DNA from: Kitasatospora phosalacinea
GTDB lineage: Bacteria; Actinomycetota; Actinomycetes; Streptomycetales; Streptomycetaceae
Assembly: GCF_000717185.1 (NCBI RefSeq)
Contig: NZ_JNYE01000047.1
Location: forward strand, 1 to 64,000
Direction of reading: 5' to 3'
DNA: 64,000 bases
A program made the position numbers and the translations under genes. Below, piece by piece: positions 52,130 to 61,249 of this stretch (the first letter of the stretch is position 1; each line of letters opens with the position of its first letter). Under the pieces are notes generated by a model. It saw nothing but the letters and a program-made list of their open reading frames with translations. It was not told the origin of the DNA and searched no databases.

Positions 52130-53209
52130 TCAGGCCGGGTCGAGGTCCTCGGTGCGGCGGTGCCGGCGGGAGGGGGAGGCGGCCGGGCCCGCGGTGTCGG
52201 CGATCCAGGCGTCGAGCTGCTCCCAGCGTCCGTACAGCCAGTCGGCGAACTCCTCCGGATCGGTGGGCAGTTGGTCGGCGCGGTAGCTCCACCAGCGCAG
52301 CCGGACCAGGTCGCCGGGGTCGGGGGCGTAGCCCGGGCCGAGCATCCAGGGCAGCAGCCGCTCGGGGCCGGTGTGCCCGCACACCAGCACCAGGGCGGAC
52401 GGGTCGACGGCGGCCAGCACCGCCCGTGCCCCCGGCAGGTGCGGCGGGAGCAGGTGCGGCATGGCCTCGGCCCGCTCGGCCAGCGCGTGCTGCCCGCGGG
52501 CCCGCAGCCTGGCGATCGACCCGGCGCGCCGGGCCGCGCTGTAGTTGGTGCCCTCCGGGTACAGCCAGAACGCCTGCCCTGGCCCCAACTCCCTTCCCTG
52601 CTTGGTGAGTTCGGCGAGGGCGGCGGCCCGTCCGGCCTGGTTCCAGCGGAACAGGACGAGCGGCACGCCGCGCAGCAGCGCCCGCAGGCCGGGCTCCAGG
52701 GCGACGCAGCGCTTGGCGATGCCGCGCGGGCTGCGGCCGAGCACGGCGGCGACCGCGACGACGGCGAGCTGGGTGTTGAGGATGCCCGCGTGCCGGGCCA
52801 GCACGACCACCGGCCGCCCGGGGTCGGGCGGCGGGTCGGGCAGCTCGATCCGGAAGCGCAGGCCGGTCCAGCACTCGGTGAGCCGCCGGAAGCGGCGTCC
52901 GGCCCGGGCGGCGAGCAGCCGCCAGTCGTCCGGCCCGGCCCGGCGGGCCCGCAGCCGCAGCGAACCGGCCAGCGCGGTCAGCGAGAACCCGGCCAGGTAC
53001 GCCGCCCACACCAGCGGCAGGCGGGCGGCGGCCGCGGCGCGGCCGGGCAGCAGCGGCCGGAGCAGGCCGAGCAGGAGCAGCAGCGGGGCGAGGAGGAGCA
53101 GAAACACCGTCAGGGCGCCGAGGGCGAGGGCGTCCCGGGCCGCGGCGAGCGCGCCGGCACGCAGCCGGGCAGCCCGGGGGAGCCCCGGTGAGGGCGGAGT
53201 CCTGTGCAT
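52130..53209 (-). CDS. Lysophospholipid acyltransferase-like protein (PlsC family) with altered HX4D
   Basis: 359-residue membrane-associated protein. An N-terminal hydrophobic segment (about 28-60) precedes the acyltransferase domain. Motif I reads RHAGILNT: the His is present, but Asn (AAC) stands where H-x4-D has Asp. Motif III reads FWLYPEGTNYS, close to FPEGTR. Family members transfer a fatty acyl group to a lysophospholipid at the membrane; loss of the Asp could weaken or change activity. ATG 53209 has GAGAGG 9 nt upstream. It is divergent from a patatin phospholipase gene, which suggests a lipid-remodelling pair. Confidence 0.85.
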   Translation of the reverse strand: MHRTPPSPGLPRAARLRAGALAAARDALALGALTVFLLLLAPLLLLLGLLRPLLPGRAAAAARLPLVWAAYLAGFSLTALAGSLRLRARRAGPDDWRLLAARAGRRFRRLTECWTGLRFRIELPDPPPDPGRPVVVLARHAGILNTQLAVVAVAAVLGRSPRGIAKRCVALEPGLRALLRGVPLVLFRWNQAGRAAALAELTKQGRELGPGQAFWLYPEGTNYSAARRAGSIARLRARGQHALAERAEAMPHLLPPHLPGARAVLAAVDPSALVLVCGHTGPERLLPWMLGPGYAPDPGDLVRLRWWSYRADQLPTDPEEFADWLYGRWEQLDAWIADTAGPAASPSRRHRRTEDLDPA

Positions 53210-53420
53210 GGATCAAGACCTCTCACGCCGCCGGATCCCCGGCCAGTCGAAGATCCACTCCGCTGGACCGATCGGGGAGCAGGTGCCGCGGACGGGCGAA
53301 GGCGCAGGTGGGAGCGGTTGCGGAGGTCGGAACCCGGATCGGACGATGGCCTCTGCGGGCCCGTCGGGCGCGCGCGGGGGGACGGACCCCGGGGCGGCCC
53401 CGGAGACAGGTGGCGAATCG

Positions 53421-54302
53421 ATGGACGGTCTGCTGGACGGCCAGGGCAAGGTCGCGTTCGTGCTCGGCGGCGGCGGCGAGCGGGGCGGCAACCAGGTCGG
53501 CATGATCCGGGCGCTGCTGGAGGCCGGGATCACCCCCGACATCGTGGTCGGCACCTCGATCGGCTCGGTGCAGGGCGCCATCCTGGCGAAGAACCCCACG
53601 ATCTCGGTGGTCGCCGAACTGACCGAGCTGTGGATGGAGTTCATCAGCATGAAGGTGATGAAGCCCTCCCTGCGGGCGTTCGTCTCCAACGTCCGGCACG
53701 TGCGGGCCGGGCTCACCTCGGTGGACGCCGCGCACCGGATGCTGCTCAACCACTTCGCCCCGCACAGCCGGATCGAGGACCTCAAGCTCCCGTTCGTCTG
53801 CCCGGCCTCCTCGATCGAGCGGGCCGAGGCGCACTACTTCGACCAGGGGCCGCTGATCCCGGCGCTGCTGGCGTCCTGCTGCGTGCCCGGCCTGTTCCCG
53901 CCGGTGCAGATCGACGGCGAGCACTACCTGGACGGCGGGCTGATCGACTCGCTGCCGGTCGGCGTCGCGGCCTCGCTCGGGGCGACCACCGTGTACGCGC
54001 TGCGGATCCGGCAGACCGGCGTGGGGCTGACGCCGCCCCGGCTGCCCTGGCAGCTCGCGCACGTCGCGTTCGAGGTGACCCGGCGGGCGGCCGTGGAGTC
54101 CGAGATCGCCCGGCACCGGCCCGGCGTCACCGTGCACGTGCTGCCCAGCGGCGAGGACGAGCTGGTGCGGGCCGGACGCGGACCGGTGGCCTCCACCCGT
54201 GCCGAACTGGAGACCGTCCGGCGGCGGATCGCGCTCGGCTACGACGCCGCCTCCGCATTCCTGGAGGGCCTGCAGCGCACCCGGCAGGACGCCGTGGGCT
54301 GA
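53421..54302 (+). CDS. Patatin-like phospholipase
   Basis: 293-residue Ser-Asp dyad lipid acyl hydrolase. The oxyanion loop is GGGGERGG (16-23), the nucleophile is Ser46 in GTSIGS, and the second dyad residue is Asp171 in YLDGGLIDSLP. There is no signal peptide, so it acts on cytoplasmic or inner-leaflet lipids. ATG 53421 is chosen because the family core starts at residue 11; longer in-frame starts exist but add Gly/Pro-rich low-complexity sequence. A terminator follows, then the encapsulin gene in the same direction. Confidence 0.93.
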   Translation: MDGLLDGQGKVAFVLGGGGERGGNQVGMIRALLEAGITPDIVVGTSIGSVQGAILAKNPTISVVAELTELWMEFISMKVMKPSLRAFVSNVRHVRAGLTSVDAAHRMLLNHFAPHSRIEDLKLPFVCPASSIERAEAHYFDQGPLIPALLASCCVPGLFPPVQIDGEHYLDGGLIDSLPVGVAASLGATTVYALRIRQTGVGLTPPRLPWQLAHVAFEVTRRAAVESEIARHRPGVTVHVLPSGEDELVRAGRGPVASTRAELETVRRRIALGYDAASAFLEGLQRTRQDAVG

Positions 54303-54734
54303 CCGCCGCACCACCCCCGCGCACCCGGCGGACGGCGACGGAGGCCTCCGCCGACACGCGCTCCTCCCGGGCCCCCGAACGCCCCCGCCCGCCGGGGGCG
54401 TTCGCACGTCCGGCCCCCGCGGCGGCAGCGGCGCTGGCCACGGTCGGTCCGGGGGCGGCAGCGGCGCCCGACACGGCTTCGGCGCCGCCAATCCTCCACC
54501 GGCCAAGGTTCACCTAATCGGGTGCACGCGGGGCTGCACGGGCGATCTCGCGGCCGGAACGATCTAGTGTTCCGGGGTGGCGGGCGAGCGCAGTGACAGC
54601 ACGCTTCCGAACCCCCGCCGACACTTTCCCCTTCCTTTGCCCATTCCCCCAGCAGCACCCCGTCAAAGCCCCAACACGTTCACGGATCTGACGCACCGTC
54701 AGTTTCCGTGCGAGACGAAGGAGAGCCCGGCCCG
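54303..54734. other. 432-base region upstream of the encapsulin gene
   Basis: No gene is visible. It contains the terminator at 54376-54404 and, nearer the encapsulin gene, a less GC-rich stretch (54510-54720) with a possible -10 TAGTGT near 54566, leaving a leader of roughly 160 nt. Confidence 0.5.
54376..54404 (+). terminator. Terminator after the patatin gene
   Basis: CGAACGCCCCC, 7-nt loop, GGGGGCGTTCG, 73 bases after the stop. It makes the encapsulin gene an independent unit. Confidence 0.75.
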
Positions 54735-56141
54735 ATGTCCGTGGACAGCAGCCCGGAGACTCAGCAGGCGCAGCGCCAGCAGACCAGCCTCACCACCGCC
54801 GCGGCCCGCAACCTGGCGACCACGACCAAGTCCGCGCCGCAGATGCAGGAGATCACCTCCCGCTGGCTGCTGCGGATGCTCCCGTGGACGCAGACCTCCG
54901 GTGGCACCTACCGGGTCAACCGCCGACTGACCTACACCGTCGGCGACGGTCGGGTCGAGTTCATCCAGACCGGCGGCGACGTCCGGGTCATCCCCCGGGA
55001 GCTCGGCGAACTCGCCCTGCTGCGCGGCTACGAGGACGACGAGGTGCTCGGCGCCCTGGCCGCCCGCTGCCAGCAGCGCGACTTCCGGGCCGGCGAGGTG
55101 CTGGTCGAGCGCGGCACCCCGTCCGACAAGATCCACCTGGTCGCGCACGGCAAGATCAACCAGGTCTCCACCGGCAAGTACGGCGACGACGCCGTGGTCG
55201 GCGTCCTCGGCGACGGCGACCGCTTCGGCGAGAACGCCCTGCTCGACGCCGACGCCACCTGGGACTACACCGCCACCGCCAAGACCGCGGGCACCCTGCT
55301 GACCCTCAGCCGGGCCGACTTCGAGGCCGTGCTCGCCCAGTCCGAGAGCCTCCAGGCCCACATCCGCGACTTCGCCAGCCTCCCGCTGCAGCGGCAGAAC
55401 GAGCTCGGCGAGGCCGAGATCGCCATGTCGGCCGGCCACGAGGGCGAGCACCTGCTGCCCACCGCGTTCGTCGACTACGAGCTCAAGCCGCGTGAGTACG
55501 AGCTCTCCATCGCGCAGACCGTGCTCCGCGTCCACTCCCGGGTCGCGGACCTGTACAACCAGCCGATGAACCAGATCGAGCAGCAGCTCAAGCTCACCGT
55601 GGAGGCGCTGCGCGAGCGCCAGGAGTACGAGCTGATCAACAACCGCGAGTTCGGCCTGCTCGCCAACTGCGCCTTCAACCAGCGCATCCAGACCCACTCC
55701 GGGCCGGCCACCCCCGACGACCTCGACGAGCTGCTCAGCCGCCGCCGCGACTCCGAGTTCTTCCTCGCCCACCCGAAGGCCATCGCCGCCCTCGGCCGCG
55801 AGTTCAACTCCCGCGGCCTGTACCCCGACACCGTCGACCTCCAGGGCCACAAGGTCCCGGCCTGGCGCGGCGTCCCGATCCTGCCCTGCAGCAAGATCCC
55901 GATCACCCCCGAGAACACCAGCTCCATCCTGGTGCTGCGCACCGGCGAGGACAACCAGGGCGTCATCGGCCTGCACCAGACCGGCATCCCGGACGAGTAC
56001 CAGCCCAGCCTGTCGGTCCGCTTCATGGGCATCGACGACAAGGCCGTGATCAACTACCTGGTCACCGCGTACTACTCGGCCGCCATCCTCGTCCCCGACG
56101 CGCTCGGCGTGCTGGAGAACGTGGAGATCGCGCACCGCTGA
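54735..56141 (+). CDS. Family 2B encapsulin shell protein with cNMP-binding-like insert
   Basis: 468-residue shell protein of the family 2B encapsulins, HK97-fold proteins that assemble into icosahedral nanocompartments around a cargo enzyme. The N-terminal arm (1-45) is followed by [21 protein letters not shown] cyclic-nucleotide-binding-like domain is inserted at about 100-210 ([32 protein letters not shown]). The HK97 fold then resumes with [40 protein letters not shown] and ends at [13 protein letters not shown]. Automated annotation often miscalls such genes Crp/Fnr regulators. ATG 54735 has GAAGGAGAG upstream. Usual cargo genes (terpene cyclase, cysteine desulfurase, xylulose kinase, polyprenyl transferase) are not adjacent. 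Confidence 0.93.
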   Translation: MSVDSSPETQQAQRQQTSLTTAAARNLATTTKSAPQMQEITSRWLLRMLPWTQTSGGTYRVNRRLTYTVGDGRVEFIQTGGDVRVIPRELGELALLRGYEDDEVLGALAARCQQRDFRAGEVLVERGTPSDKIHLVAHGKINQVSTGKYGDDAVVGVLGDGDRFGENALLDADATWDYTATAKTAGTLLTLSRADFEAVLAQSESLQAHIRDFASLPLQRQNELGEAEIAMSAGHEGEHLLPTAFVDYELKPREYELSIAQTVLRVHSRVADLYNQPMNQIEQQLKLTVEALRERQEYELINNREFGLLANCAFNQRIQTHSGPATPDDLDELLSRRRDSEFFLAHPKAIAALGREFNSRGLYPDTVDLQGHKVPAWRGVPILPCSKIPITPENTSSILVLRTGEDNQGVIGLHQTGIPDEYQPSLSVRFMGIDDKAVINYLVTAYYSAAILVPDALGVLENVEIAHR

Positions 56142-56382
56142 CCGGCGCCGCGCGACGACGGCCGCCGCCGGCCGTAACCAAACGGCGGCGCACCACGTTG
56201 AGGGTGCGTCGGATTGATCATGCCGATCCGTTTCTGCAGTTCGCCCGCACGGCACTGCGAACAGAACGGCCCGATCCTCCGACGCGCCCTCGACTGCGCT
56301 CCGGCCGGTTCGGCCGTGTCCGAAGCGGGGCGCGCAGCACGGCACCGATCACCCACGCCCACCGGAAGGTTGGACCACGCCC

Positions 56383-57243
56383 ATGCAGCGCAACGACCGC
56401 CCGTCGGCGGACGGCAGAACGGGGGCCCCGGCCTTACCCACCCGTGCCGGGGGCCGCGCCCGCGTCCGCGCCCGCGGTCGCGCCCTCGTCCGGGCCCGGG
56501 TCGGCACCCGGGGCCCGCAGGTACGGCGCGGCGCCCGCGCCGCCACCGCGCTGGCGGGCGTCGCCGTGGTCTGCGCGGTGCTCACCGGCGCCACCCAGGC
56601 CGCTTCCGCCGCGCGCGGCGGCGGCGACGGCCACCGGCTCGACATCTGCGTCAAGGTGCACACCTCGGTCGACGCCCCCGGCGTGCACATCGAGGTGAAC
56701 GCGGGCGGCGGGGCCGACGTCCCGCTGCGCCCGCAGGGCGGCGGCAAGGGGCACGACAGCCACGGGAACGGCAACGGGTACGGGCACGAGCACCACTGCC
56801 ACCCCACGCCGACGCCGACGCCGACGCCCAAGCCGACGCCCACCCCGAGCCCGACGCCGACGCCGACGCCGACACCTGAGCCGACGCCGACCCCCACGCC
56901 GAAGCCGACGCCCACACCGACGCCCACGTTGAAGCCGGCGCCCACCCCGAGCCCCACGCCGAAGCCCACCCCGGCGCGGCCCACCCCCAGCGCGGTGCCA
57001 CCGCCCGCCCCGGCCACCAGCCCCGCACCGACGACGCCCGCGCCGAGCCCCGCACCCGCCCGGCCCGCGCCCACGGCGACCGTCCACCTGCCGCCGCCCC
57101 CGGTGCACGTCGCGGCACCCAAGCGCCGCTCCACCCCGACCACCACCCGGATGCTGGTGGTCACCGTCCCCGCCGTGCTGGCAGCCGCCGCGCTGCGCCC
57201 GCGCGGGAGGTCCGGCAGCGCCGGACGGCGCGGCCGCTCCTGA
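56383..57243 (+). CDS. Surface protein with Pro-Thr repeat stalk
   Basis: 286 residues. An Arg-rich leader precedes a hydrophobic segment (about 52-72, [20 protein letters not shown]) acting as signal or anchor. A small domain follows ([23 protein letters not shown]), then a Gly/His patch ([19 protein letters not shown]) that might bind metal. Next comes about 75 residues of PT/KPT/SPT repeats, a Pro/Ala region, and a C-terminal hydrophobic helix ([15 protein letters not shown]) with an Arg-rich tail. The layout resembles wall-spanning proteins, but no LPxTG is present. ATG 56383 has GGAAGG 13 nt upstream. I do not recognise a family; its position after the encapsulin gene may be coincidental. 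Confidence 0.7.
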   Translation: MQRNDRPSADGRTGAPALPTRAGGRARVRARGRALVRARVGTRGPQVRRGARAATALAGVAVVCAVLTGATQAASAARGGGDGHRLDICVKVHTSVDAPGVHIEVNAGGGADVPLRPQGGGKGHDSHGNGNGYGHEHHCHPTPTPTPTPKPTPTPSPTPTPTPTPEPTPTPTPKPTPTPTPTLKPAPTPSPTPKPTPARPTPSAVPPPAPATSPAPTTPAPSPAPARPAPTATVHLPPPPVHVAAPKRRSTPTTTRMLVVTVPAVLAAAALRPRGRSGSAGRRGRS

Positions 57244-57333
57244 CCCCGTGCCTGGCCGCAGAGGCCGCTGCCGGGCCCGCGGAACGCCGCGAAACCCCTT
57301 CACCCACTGGACAAGTTCAGGAGAGGATCCGTC

Positions 57334-58098
57334 ATGTCCGAATGGCTGGCACTAGCCCTCGCGATGGCCGGGGCGTGCCTGGTCGTCGTCGCGGTCGTGC
57401 TGCTGAGGAACCGCAGGGTCGCCGACGACGAGGACACCTCGGAGACACCCGACGTCATCGAGTACATCACCATGATGATCGGCGTGGTCTACGCGATCGT
57501 GCTGGGCCTGGCCATCGCGGGCGTCTGGGAGTCCCGCTCCGCCGCGCAGGACGACGTGCAGCGCGAGGCCCAGGCGCTGCACGAGGTCAGCGCCCGCGCC
57601 GAGGTGTTCCCCGCCGACCACCGCGCCGTGGTCGACAAGGACGTCGACGCCTACGTCTCGTTCGTGGTCAACACCGAGTGGCACTACATGCAGACCGAGG
57701 GGGAGATCAGCCCCGAGGGCACCGACCTGCTCGCCAAGCTGCGCGCCGACGTCGCCGCGCGGGCGCCGCAGAACGACATCGAGGCGCAGGCGTACCAGTC
57801 GATGATGGACAAGATCGCCACCGCCGACGAGGCCCGCAACTCCCGCGGCGGCAACGTCGGTCCGACCATGCCCGGGGTGGTCTGGTTCGGCCTCGGCATC
57901 GGTGCGGTGATCACCATCGGCATGCTGTTCGCCCTGCAGATCCGCCGCTCGCCGCGCGAACTCGTCCTGGCGGGCACGTTCAGCGCGCTGTTCGGCTTCC
58001 TGCTCTTCCTGATCTGGGACTTCGACGACCCGTTCGGGCGCGGCATGTCGGTCACCACCGAGCCGTTCCTCGACCTGTTCCCCTTCCTCGGTGGCTGA
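57334..58098 (+). CDS. DUF4239 (bestrophin-like) membrane protein
   Basis: 254 residues with four hydrophobic helices: about 5-22, 43-65, 183-203 and 210-230. The second contains IEYITMMIGVVYAIVLGLAIAGVWESRSAA, and the loop between helices 2 and 3 is long and mostly helical, with EAQALHEVSARAEVFP. This is the DUF4239 pattern. Function is unknown; similarity to bestrophin-type anion channels has been suggested for the family. CAGGAG lies upstream of ATG 57334. It starts 90 bases after the repeat protein on the same strand. Confidence 0.85.
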   Translation: MSEWLALALAMAGACLVVVAVVLLRNRRVADDEDTSETPDVIEYITMMIGVVYAIVLGLAIAGVWESRSAAQDDVQREAQALHEVSARAEVFPADHRAVVDKDVDAYVSFVVNTEWHYMQTEGEISPEGTDLLAKLRADVAARAPQNDIEAQAYQSMMDKIATADEARNSRGGNVGPTMPGVVWFGLGIGAVITIGMLFALQIRRSPRELVLAGTFSALFGFLLFLIWDFDDPFGRGMSVTTEPFLDLFPFLGG

Positions 58099-58356
58099 CC
58101 GCCGCCCGGCGGTCGACCGGTCGCCGATCGTTCCGGTGCGTCAACTGACCGGCCGGTGAACGGAATCGAGCAGGCCGGGGGAACATTCGGCCGCGCGGGC
58201 CGTACCGAAGCGGTTCGCGCACTACTCTGGAGACAGCCGCCCGCCGTACCGACGGGGGCCCTGGTGCGGGCGGCTGACGGGGAGCCCGCGCGGGCCGCCG
58301 CCCCGGGCGGCGACGGCGCGGGCACGACGGGGGAGAGCACGAGGGGGAAGCACGTC

Positions 58357-58986
58357 ATGGGGGAACACCTGGCACCCGGCCCGGCGGCGGCGTGCGGTTC
58401 GGGGGAGTCCGGCCCGGGGGCGTCCGGGTCGGGCCCGGCGGCGTGCGGGCTGACGGAGGGCAAGTACGCCCGGATCGAACGGGAGCGCCGCTTCCTGCTC
58501 GACCGGGTGCCCGCCCCCGGCAGCGTCACCGCCGCCCGCCGGATCACCGACCGCTACGTGGACGGCACCCGGCTGCGCCTGCGCCGGGTCGAACGCCTCG
58601 ACACCGGCGAGTGCACGTACAAGCTCACCCAGAAGCTCCCCGCCCCGCCGGGCACGCCCGGCGCCGTTCAGGGCCTGATCACCAACCTGTACCTCTCCGA
58701 GGAGGAGTACGCCCGCCTGCTGGCGGCGCTGCCAGGCCCCGAGCTGACCAAGACCAGGCTGGGCGTCCCCCCGCTCGGGGTGGACGTCTTCGAGGGCCCG
58801 CTGCTCGGACTGGTGCTGGCCGAGGCCGAGTTCGAGAACGCCGAGGACGCAGAAACGTTCGTTCCGCCCCCCGGCTGCATCGCCGAACTCACCACCGACC
58901 AGCACTTCACCGGCGGGCAACTGGTCCGCACCGACCGCGAGGAACTCCGCGAGGGCCTGGCCGAGTACGGTGTGGCCCTGCCCTGA
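58357..58986 (+). CDS. CYTH-domain protein (triphosphate tunnel enzyme family)
   Basis: 209 residues. The first 35 are a Gly/Ser/Pro-rich leader. The CYTH domain starts with KYARIERERRFLLDRVP, an E-x-E-x-R form of the ExExK signature, and continues with alternating charged strands (RITDRYVDGTRLRLRRVE, YKLTQKLP, LGLVLAEAEFENAED, AELTTDQHFTGGQL). Such enzymes bind triphosphates in an eight-strand tunnel and hydrolyse or cyclise them. The leader may belong to a longer translated form; ATG 58357 has GAGGGGGAA upstream. The next gene follows after 38 bases. Confidence 0.88.
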   Translation: MGEHLAPGPAAACGSGESGPGASGSGPAACGLTEGKYARIERERRFLLDRVPAPGSVTAARRITDRYVDGTRLRLRRVERLDTGECTYKLTQKLPAPPGTPGAVQGLITNLYLSEEEYARLLAALPGPELTKTRLGVPPLGVDVFEGPLLGLVLAEAEFENAEDAETFVPPPGCIAELTTDQHFTGGQLVRTDREELREGLAEYGVALP

Positions 58987-59024
58987 GCCGATCCCGGCCC
59001 GGGGGCCGGGACGAAGGGGCGCAC

Positions 59025-59504
59025 GTGGACAGCGGGCTGCGGGAGGCGTGCGTGGCCGCGCTCGTCGTCCTGGCGGGCAGCGAGGACTACGTCGACCGCG
59101 CCGACGCCGGGCGGGGGCTCGCGCCGTTCGCCGAAGTCCCGGCGGCCGCCCGGGCGTTGACCGCCCTGCTGACCGACCCGCAGGACACCTACGTGACCCT
59201 GGAGACCGCGCGGGCCCTGCTGCGGCGCGGCGACCGGGCGGCGACCGCGATCGTCGCGGCCGCGCTCGCGGACGCGGACGCGGACGCCGAACCCTGGCAC
59301 GGCCAGTACGTCTACGACGCCGTCCGCGAGGTGTCCGGCCTGTTCGCGGAGGACCACGCCGAGGCGGTGCGCCTGGCCGAGGAGCTGGCCGCCGCCCCCG
59401 ACACCCGGCTCGCGAAGGGCGCGGCCGCGCTGCGCGGGATGCTGGACGAGGTGCAACCGGTCTTCGGCCTGCCGGTCCGACCGCCGGACCGTCCGACCGC
59501 CTGA
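59025..59504 (+). CDS. HEAT-like helical repeat protein
   Basis: 159 residues made almost entirely of Ala/Leu-rich amphipathic helices in pairs (ALVVLAGSEDYVDRADAGRGL, ALTALLTDPQDTYVTLETARALLRRGD), a common streptomycete HEAT-repeat type. No catalytic residues are evident. GTG 59025 has GAAGGGGC about 6 nt upstream. It is probably cotranscribed with the CYTH gene. Confidence 0.78.
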   Translation: MDSGLREACVAALVVLAGSEDYVDRADAGRGLAPFAEVPAAARALTALLTDPQDTYVTLETARALLRRGDRAATAIVAAALADADADAEPWHGQYVYDAVREVSGLFAEDHAEAVRLAEELAAAPDTRLAKGAAALRGMLDEVQPVFGLPVRPPDRPTA

Positions 59505-59549
59505 CGGCGCGGCTGCCTGGCGGTCCGACTGCCTGGCGGTTTGTCGATA

Positions 59550-59588
59550 GCGGCCCGTCGAGAGCGGCCCGTCGGGGGCGGCCCGTCG
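59550..59588. repeat. Three copies of GCGGCCCGTCG with 14-bp period
   Basis: Copies begin at 59550, 59564 and 59578, in the spacer between convergent genes. No product is expected. Confidence 0.7.
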
Positions 59589-59650
59589 AGGGTGCTCGGG
59601 TGTGCGGCGGCCCGGGGGCGGTGGTGCTCCGGGCCGCCGCGGGGTGGGGA

Positions 59651-60412
59651 CTACTCCGGCTGCGGCCGCTTCAGGTGGCGGGCGAAGAAGCCGGCCGCGG
59701 CGTCCCCGGCGTGCGGGGGGACGCCGGTGTGGCCGCCCATGTTGGCGTTCAGGCACTTCTCCGGGGAGGCGAAGGCGTCGAACAGGTCCAGCGAGGCCTG
59801 GCGGTCGTTGCCCTCGTCGTCCCACTGCAGCAGCACGTGCAGCGGGACGGTGACCCGGCGGGCCTCCTCGAAGGTGCGGCGCGGGACCAGGCTCCCGGCG
59901 AAGAGGGCGGCGGCCGCGATCCGCGGCTCGACGAGCGCGAGGCGGACGCCGACGGCGATCACGCCGCCCGAGTAGCCGACCGGGCCGTCGACCTCCGGCA
60001 GCGCCAGCAGCGCGTCCAGCGCGGCCCGGCACTCCGGGACGGCGAGGTCGACGAGCGGCAGGACCAGGGCGTCGACCAGTTCGGGGCCGACCGGCTCGCC
60101 CGCCTCCATGGTGCGGCGCAGTTCGGCCCGGGCCCGGTCGAGGGCCGGGACGCGGGGGCGCTCGCCGCTGCCGGGGAGCTCGAGGGCCGCCGAGGCGAAG
60201 CCGTCCGCGGCGGCGTGCCGGGCCCGCTCCGCGAGCCGGGGCAGCATCCGGTGCAGGCCGAGCGGGGGGAGGCCGAGCAGGATCAGCGGCGCGGGGGCGG
60301 ACGGGGCCGCGGAGGCGGGCGTCCACAGGACGCCGGGGATCCCGTCGAGGGTGAACTCGCGCTCGCGGACGCCGTCGTCGAGCTGCCGCTCAGAGGTGAA
60401 GTGCAGGTTCAT
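59651..60412 (-). CDS. Alpha/beta hydrolase (dienelactone-hydrolase-like)
   Basis: 253-residue cytoplasmic hydrolase. The oxyanion strand is PLILLGLPPLG, the nucleophile elbow is VGYSGGVIAVG (Ser near residue 144), the acid residue is likely in LLQWDDEGND, and the catalytic His is in MGGHTGVPP. The substrate is unknown. ATG 60412 has AAAGGCACC upstream. It is divergent from the MarR/MFS unit across 267 bases. Confidence 0.87.
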   Translation of the reverse strand: MNLHFTSERQLDDGVREREFTLDGIPGVLWTPASAAPSAPAPLILLGLPPLGLHRMLPRLAERARHAAADGFASAALELPGSGERPRVPALDRARAELRRTMEAGEPVGPELVDALVLPLVDLAVPECRAALDALLALPEVDGPVGYSGGVIAVGVRLALVEPRIAAAALFAGSLVPRRTFEEARRVTVPLHVLLQWDDEGNDRQASLDLFDAFASPEKCLNANMGGHTGVPPHAGDAAAGFFARHLKRPQPE

Positions 60413-60632
60413 GGCGGTGGTGCCTTTCGGGAATGCGCGTGGAACGGCGCTCCCGGGCTCCCTATCGCCCGACCGTGGCCCCAGAGGGGAGCACCCATGT
60501 CGATACTGCGTTCACGGGTACCACCTCCTCGGTCTGTCGCACGGCCACCGGAAAGGTAGCAGCGGTCGTGGCGCCGCACCAAACGGGTCCTCCGGCGGAG
60601 CGCGGGGACGGCTACGGAGATCGACGGAGATC

Positions 60633-60647
60633 TACAGGGAAACTGTA
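60633..60647. promoter_or_regulatory. Candidate MarR operator
   Basis: TACAG-GGAAA-CTGTA, a perfect 5-bp inverted repeat 32 bases before the MarR start, in an AT-richer patch. A direct repeat CGGAGATC (twice) lies just upstream. Confidence 0.5.
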
Positions 60648-60679
60648 CATCCGACGGGCGGAAACCTAGGGTGGGAAGC

Positions 60680-61132
60680 ATGAGTGAAGACTCCGAGCCC
60701 GCGCCGTCCGCCCTGCACGCCTCGCAGCAGGTGCGGTCGGTGATCGGCAAACTGCGCCGCCGGATCCGGGCCGCGGCCGGAACGGGGGACTTCACCCTCA
60801 CCCAGGCGTCCACCGTGGGACGGCTGCTGGACAGCGAGGGCCGGGGCCTGACCACCAGCGACCTCGCCGTCGCCGAGGGGATGCGCCACCAGTCGATGGC
60901 CACCACCATCGCCGCCCTGGCCGCCCAGGGCCTGGTCGAACGCAGCCGCGACCCCGAGGACGGCCGCCGGATGCTGATCGTGCTCACCCCCGAGGGACGG
61001 CGCCGCGGCGAGGAGGGCCGCCGGGCCCGCGGCGAGTGGCTGGCCGCGGAACTCCAGCGCAAGTGCACCGAGGAGGAGCGCCGGACGGTGATCGCCGCGA
61101 TGGCCGTCCTCGAACGGATCGTCCAGGACTGA
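60680..61132 (+). CDS. MarR-family regulator of the adjacent MFS gene
   Basis: 150-residue winged-helix regulator. The HTH is FTLTQASTVGRLLDSEGRGLTTSDLAVAEGMRHQSMATTIAAL, and the wing is RSRDPEDGRRMLIVLTPEG with the conserved D-x-R. ATG 60680 has GGTGGGAAG directly upstream. It is followed after 117 bases by an MFS exporter gene. The gap (61147-61230) is a C-rich repeat of CCACCACCGGC words, with no evident function. Confidence 0.9.
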   Translation: MSEDSEPAPSALHASQQVRSVIGKLRRRIRAAAGTGDFTLTQASTVGRLLDSEGRGLTTSDLAVAEGMRHQSMATTIAALAAQGLVERSRDPEDGRRMLIVLTPEGRRRGEEGRRARGEWLAAELQRKCTEEERRTVIAAMAVLERIVQD

Positions 61133-61249
61133 CGGCCCGGCCGCCCCACCACCGGCCCCCCACCACCACCGGCCCTCCCGCCACCAGCCTCCCCACCGCC
61201 GGCCTTCCCACCACCGGCACCCCCACGACCAGTGAGCGGCAGAAGCACC

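Noticed and set aside
54735..56141. Crp/Fnr-type transcription factor
   Set aside because: There is a cyclic-nucleotide-like insert but no helix-turn-helix; the remainder matches the family 2B encapsulin shell.
56800..57000. Pro-Thr coding repeat as a structural DNA repeat
   Set aside because: The CCGACG/CCCACG words simply encode PT repeats in a plausible surface protein.
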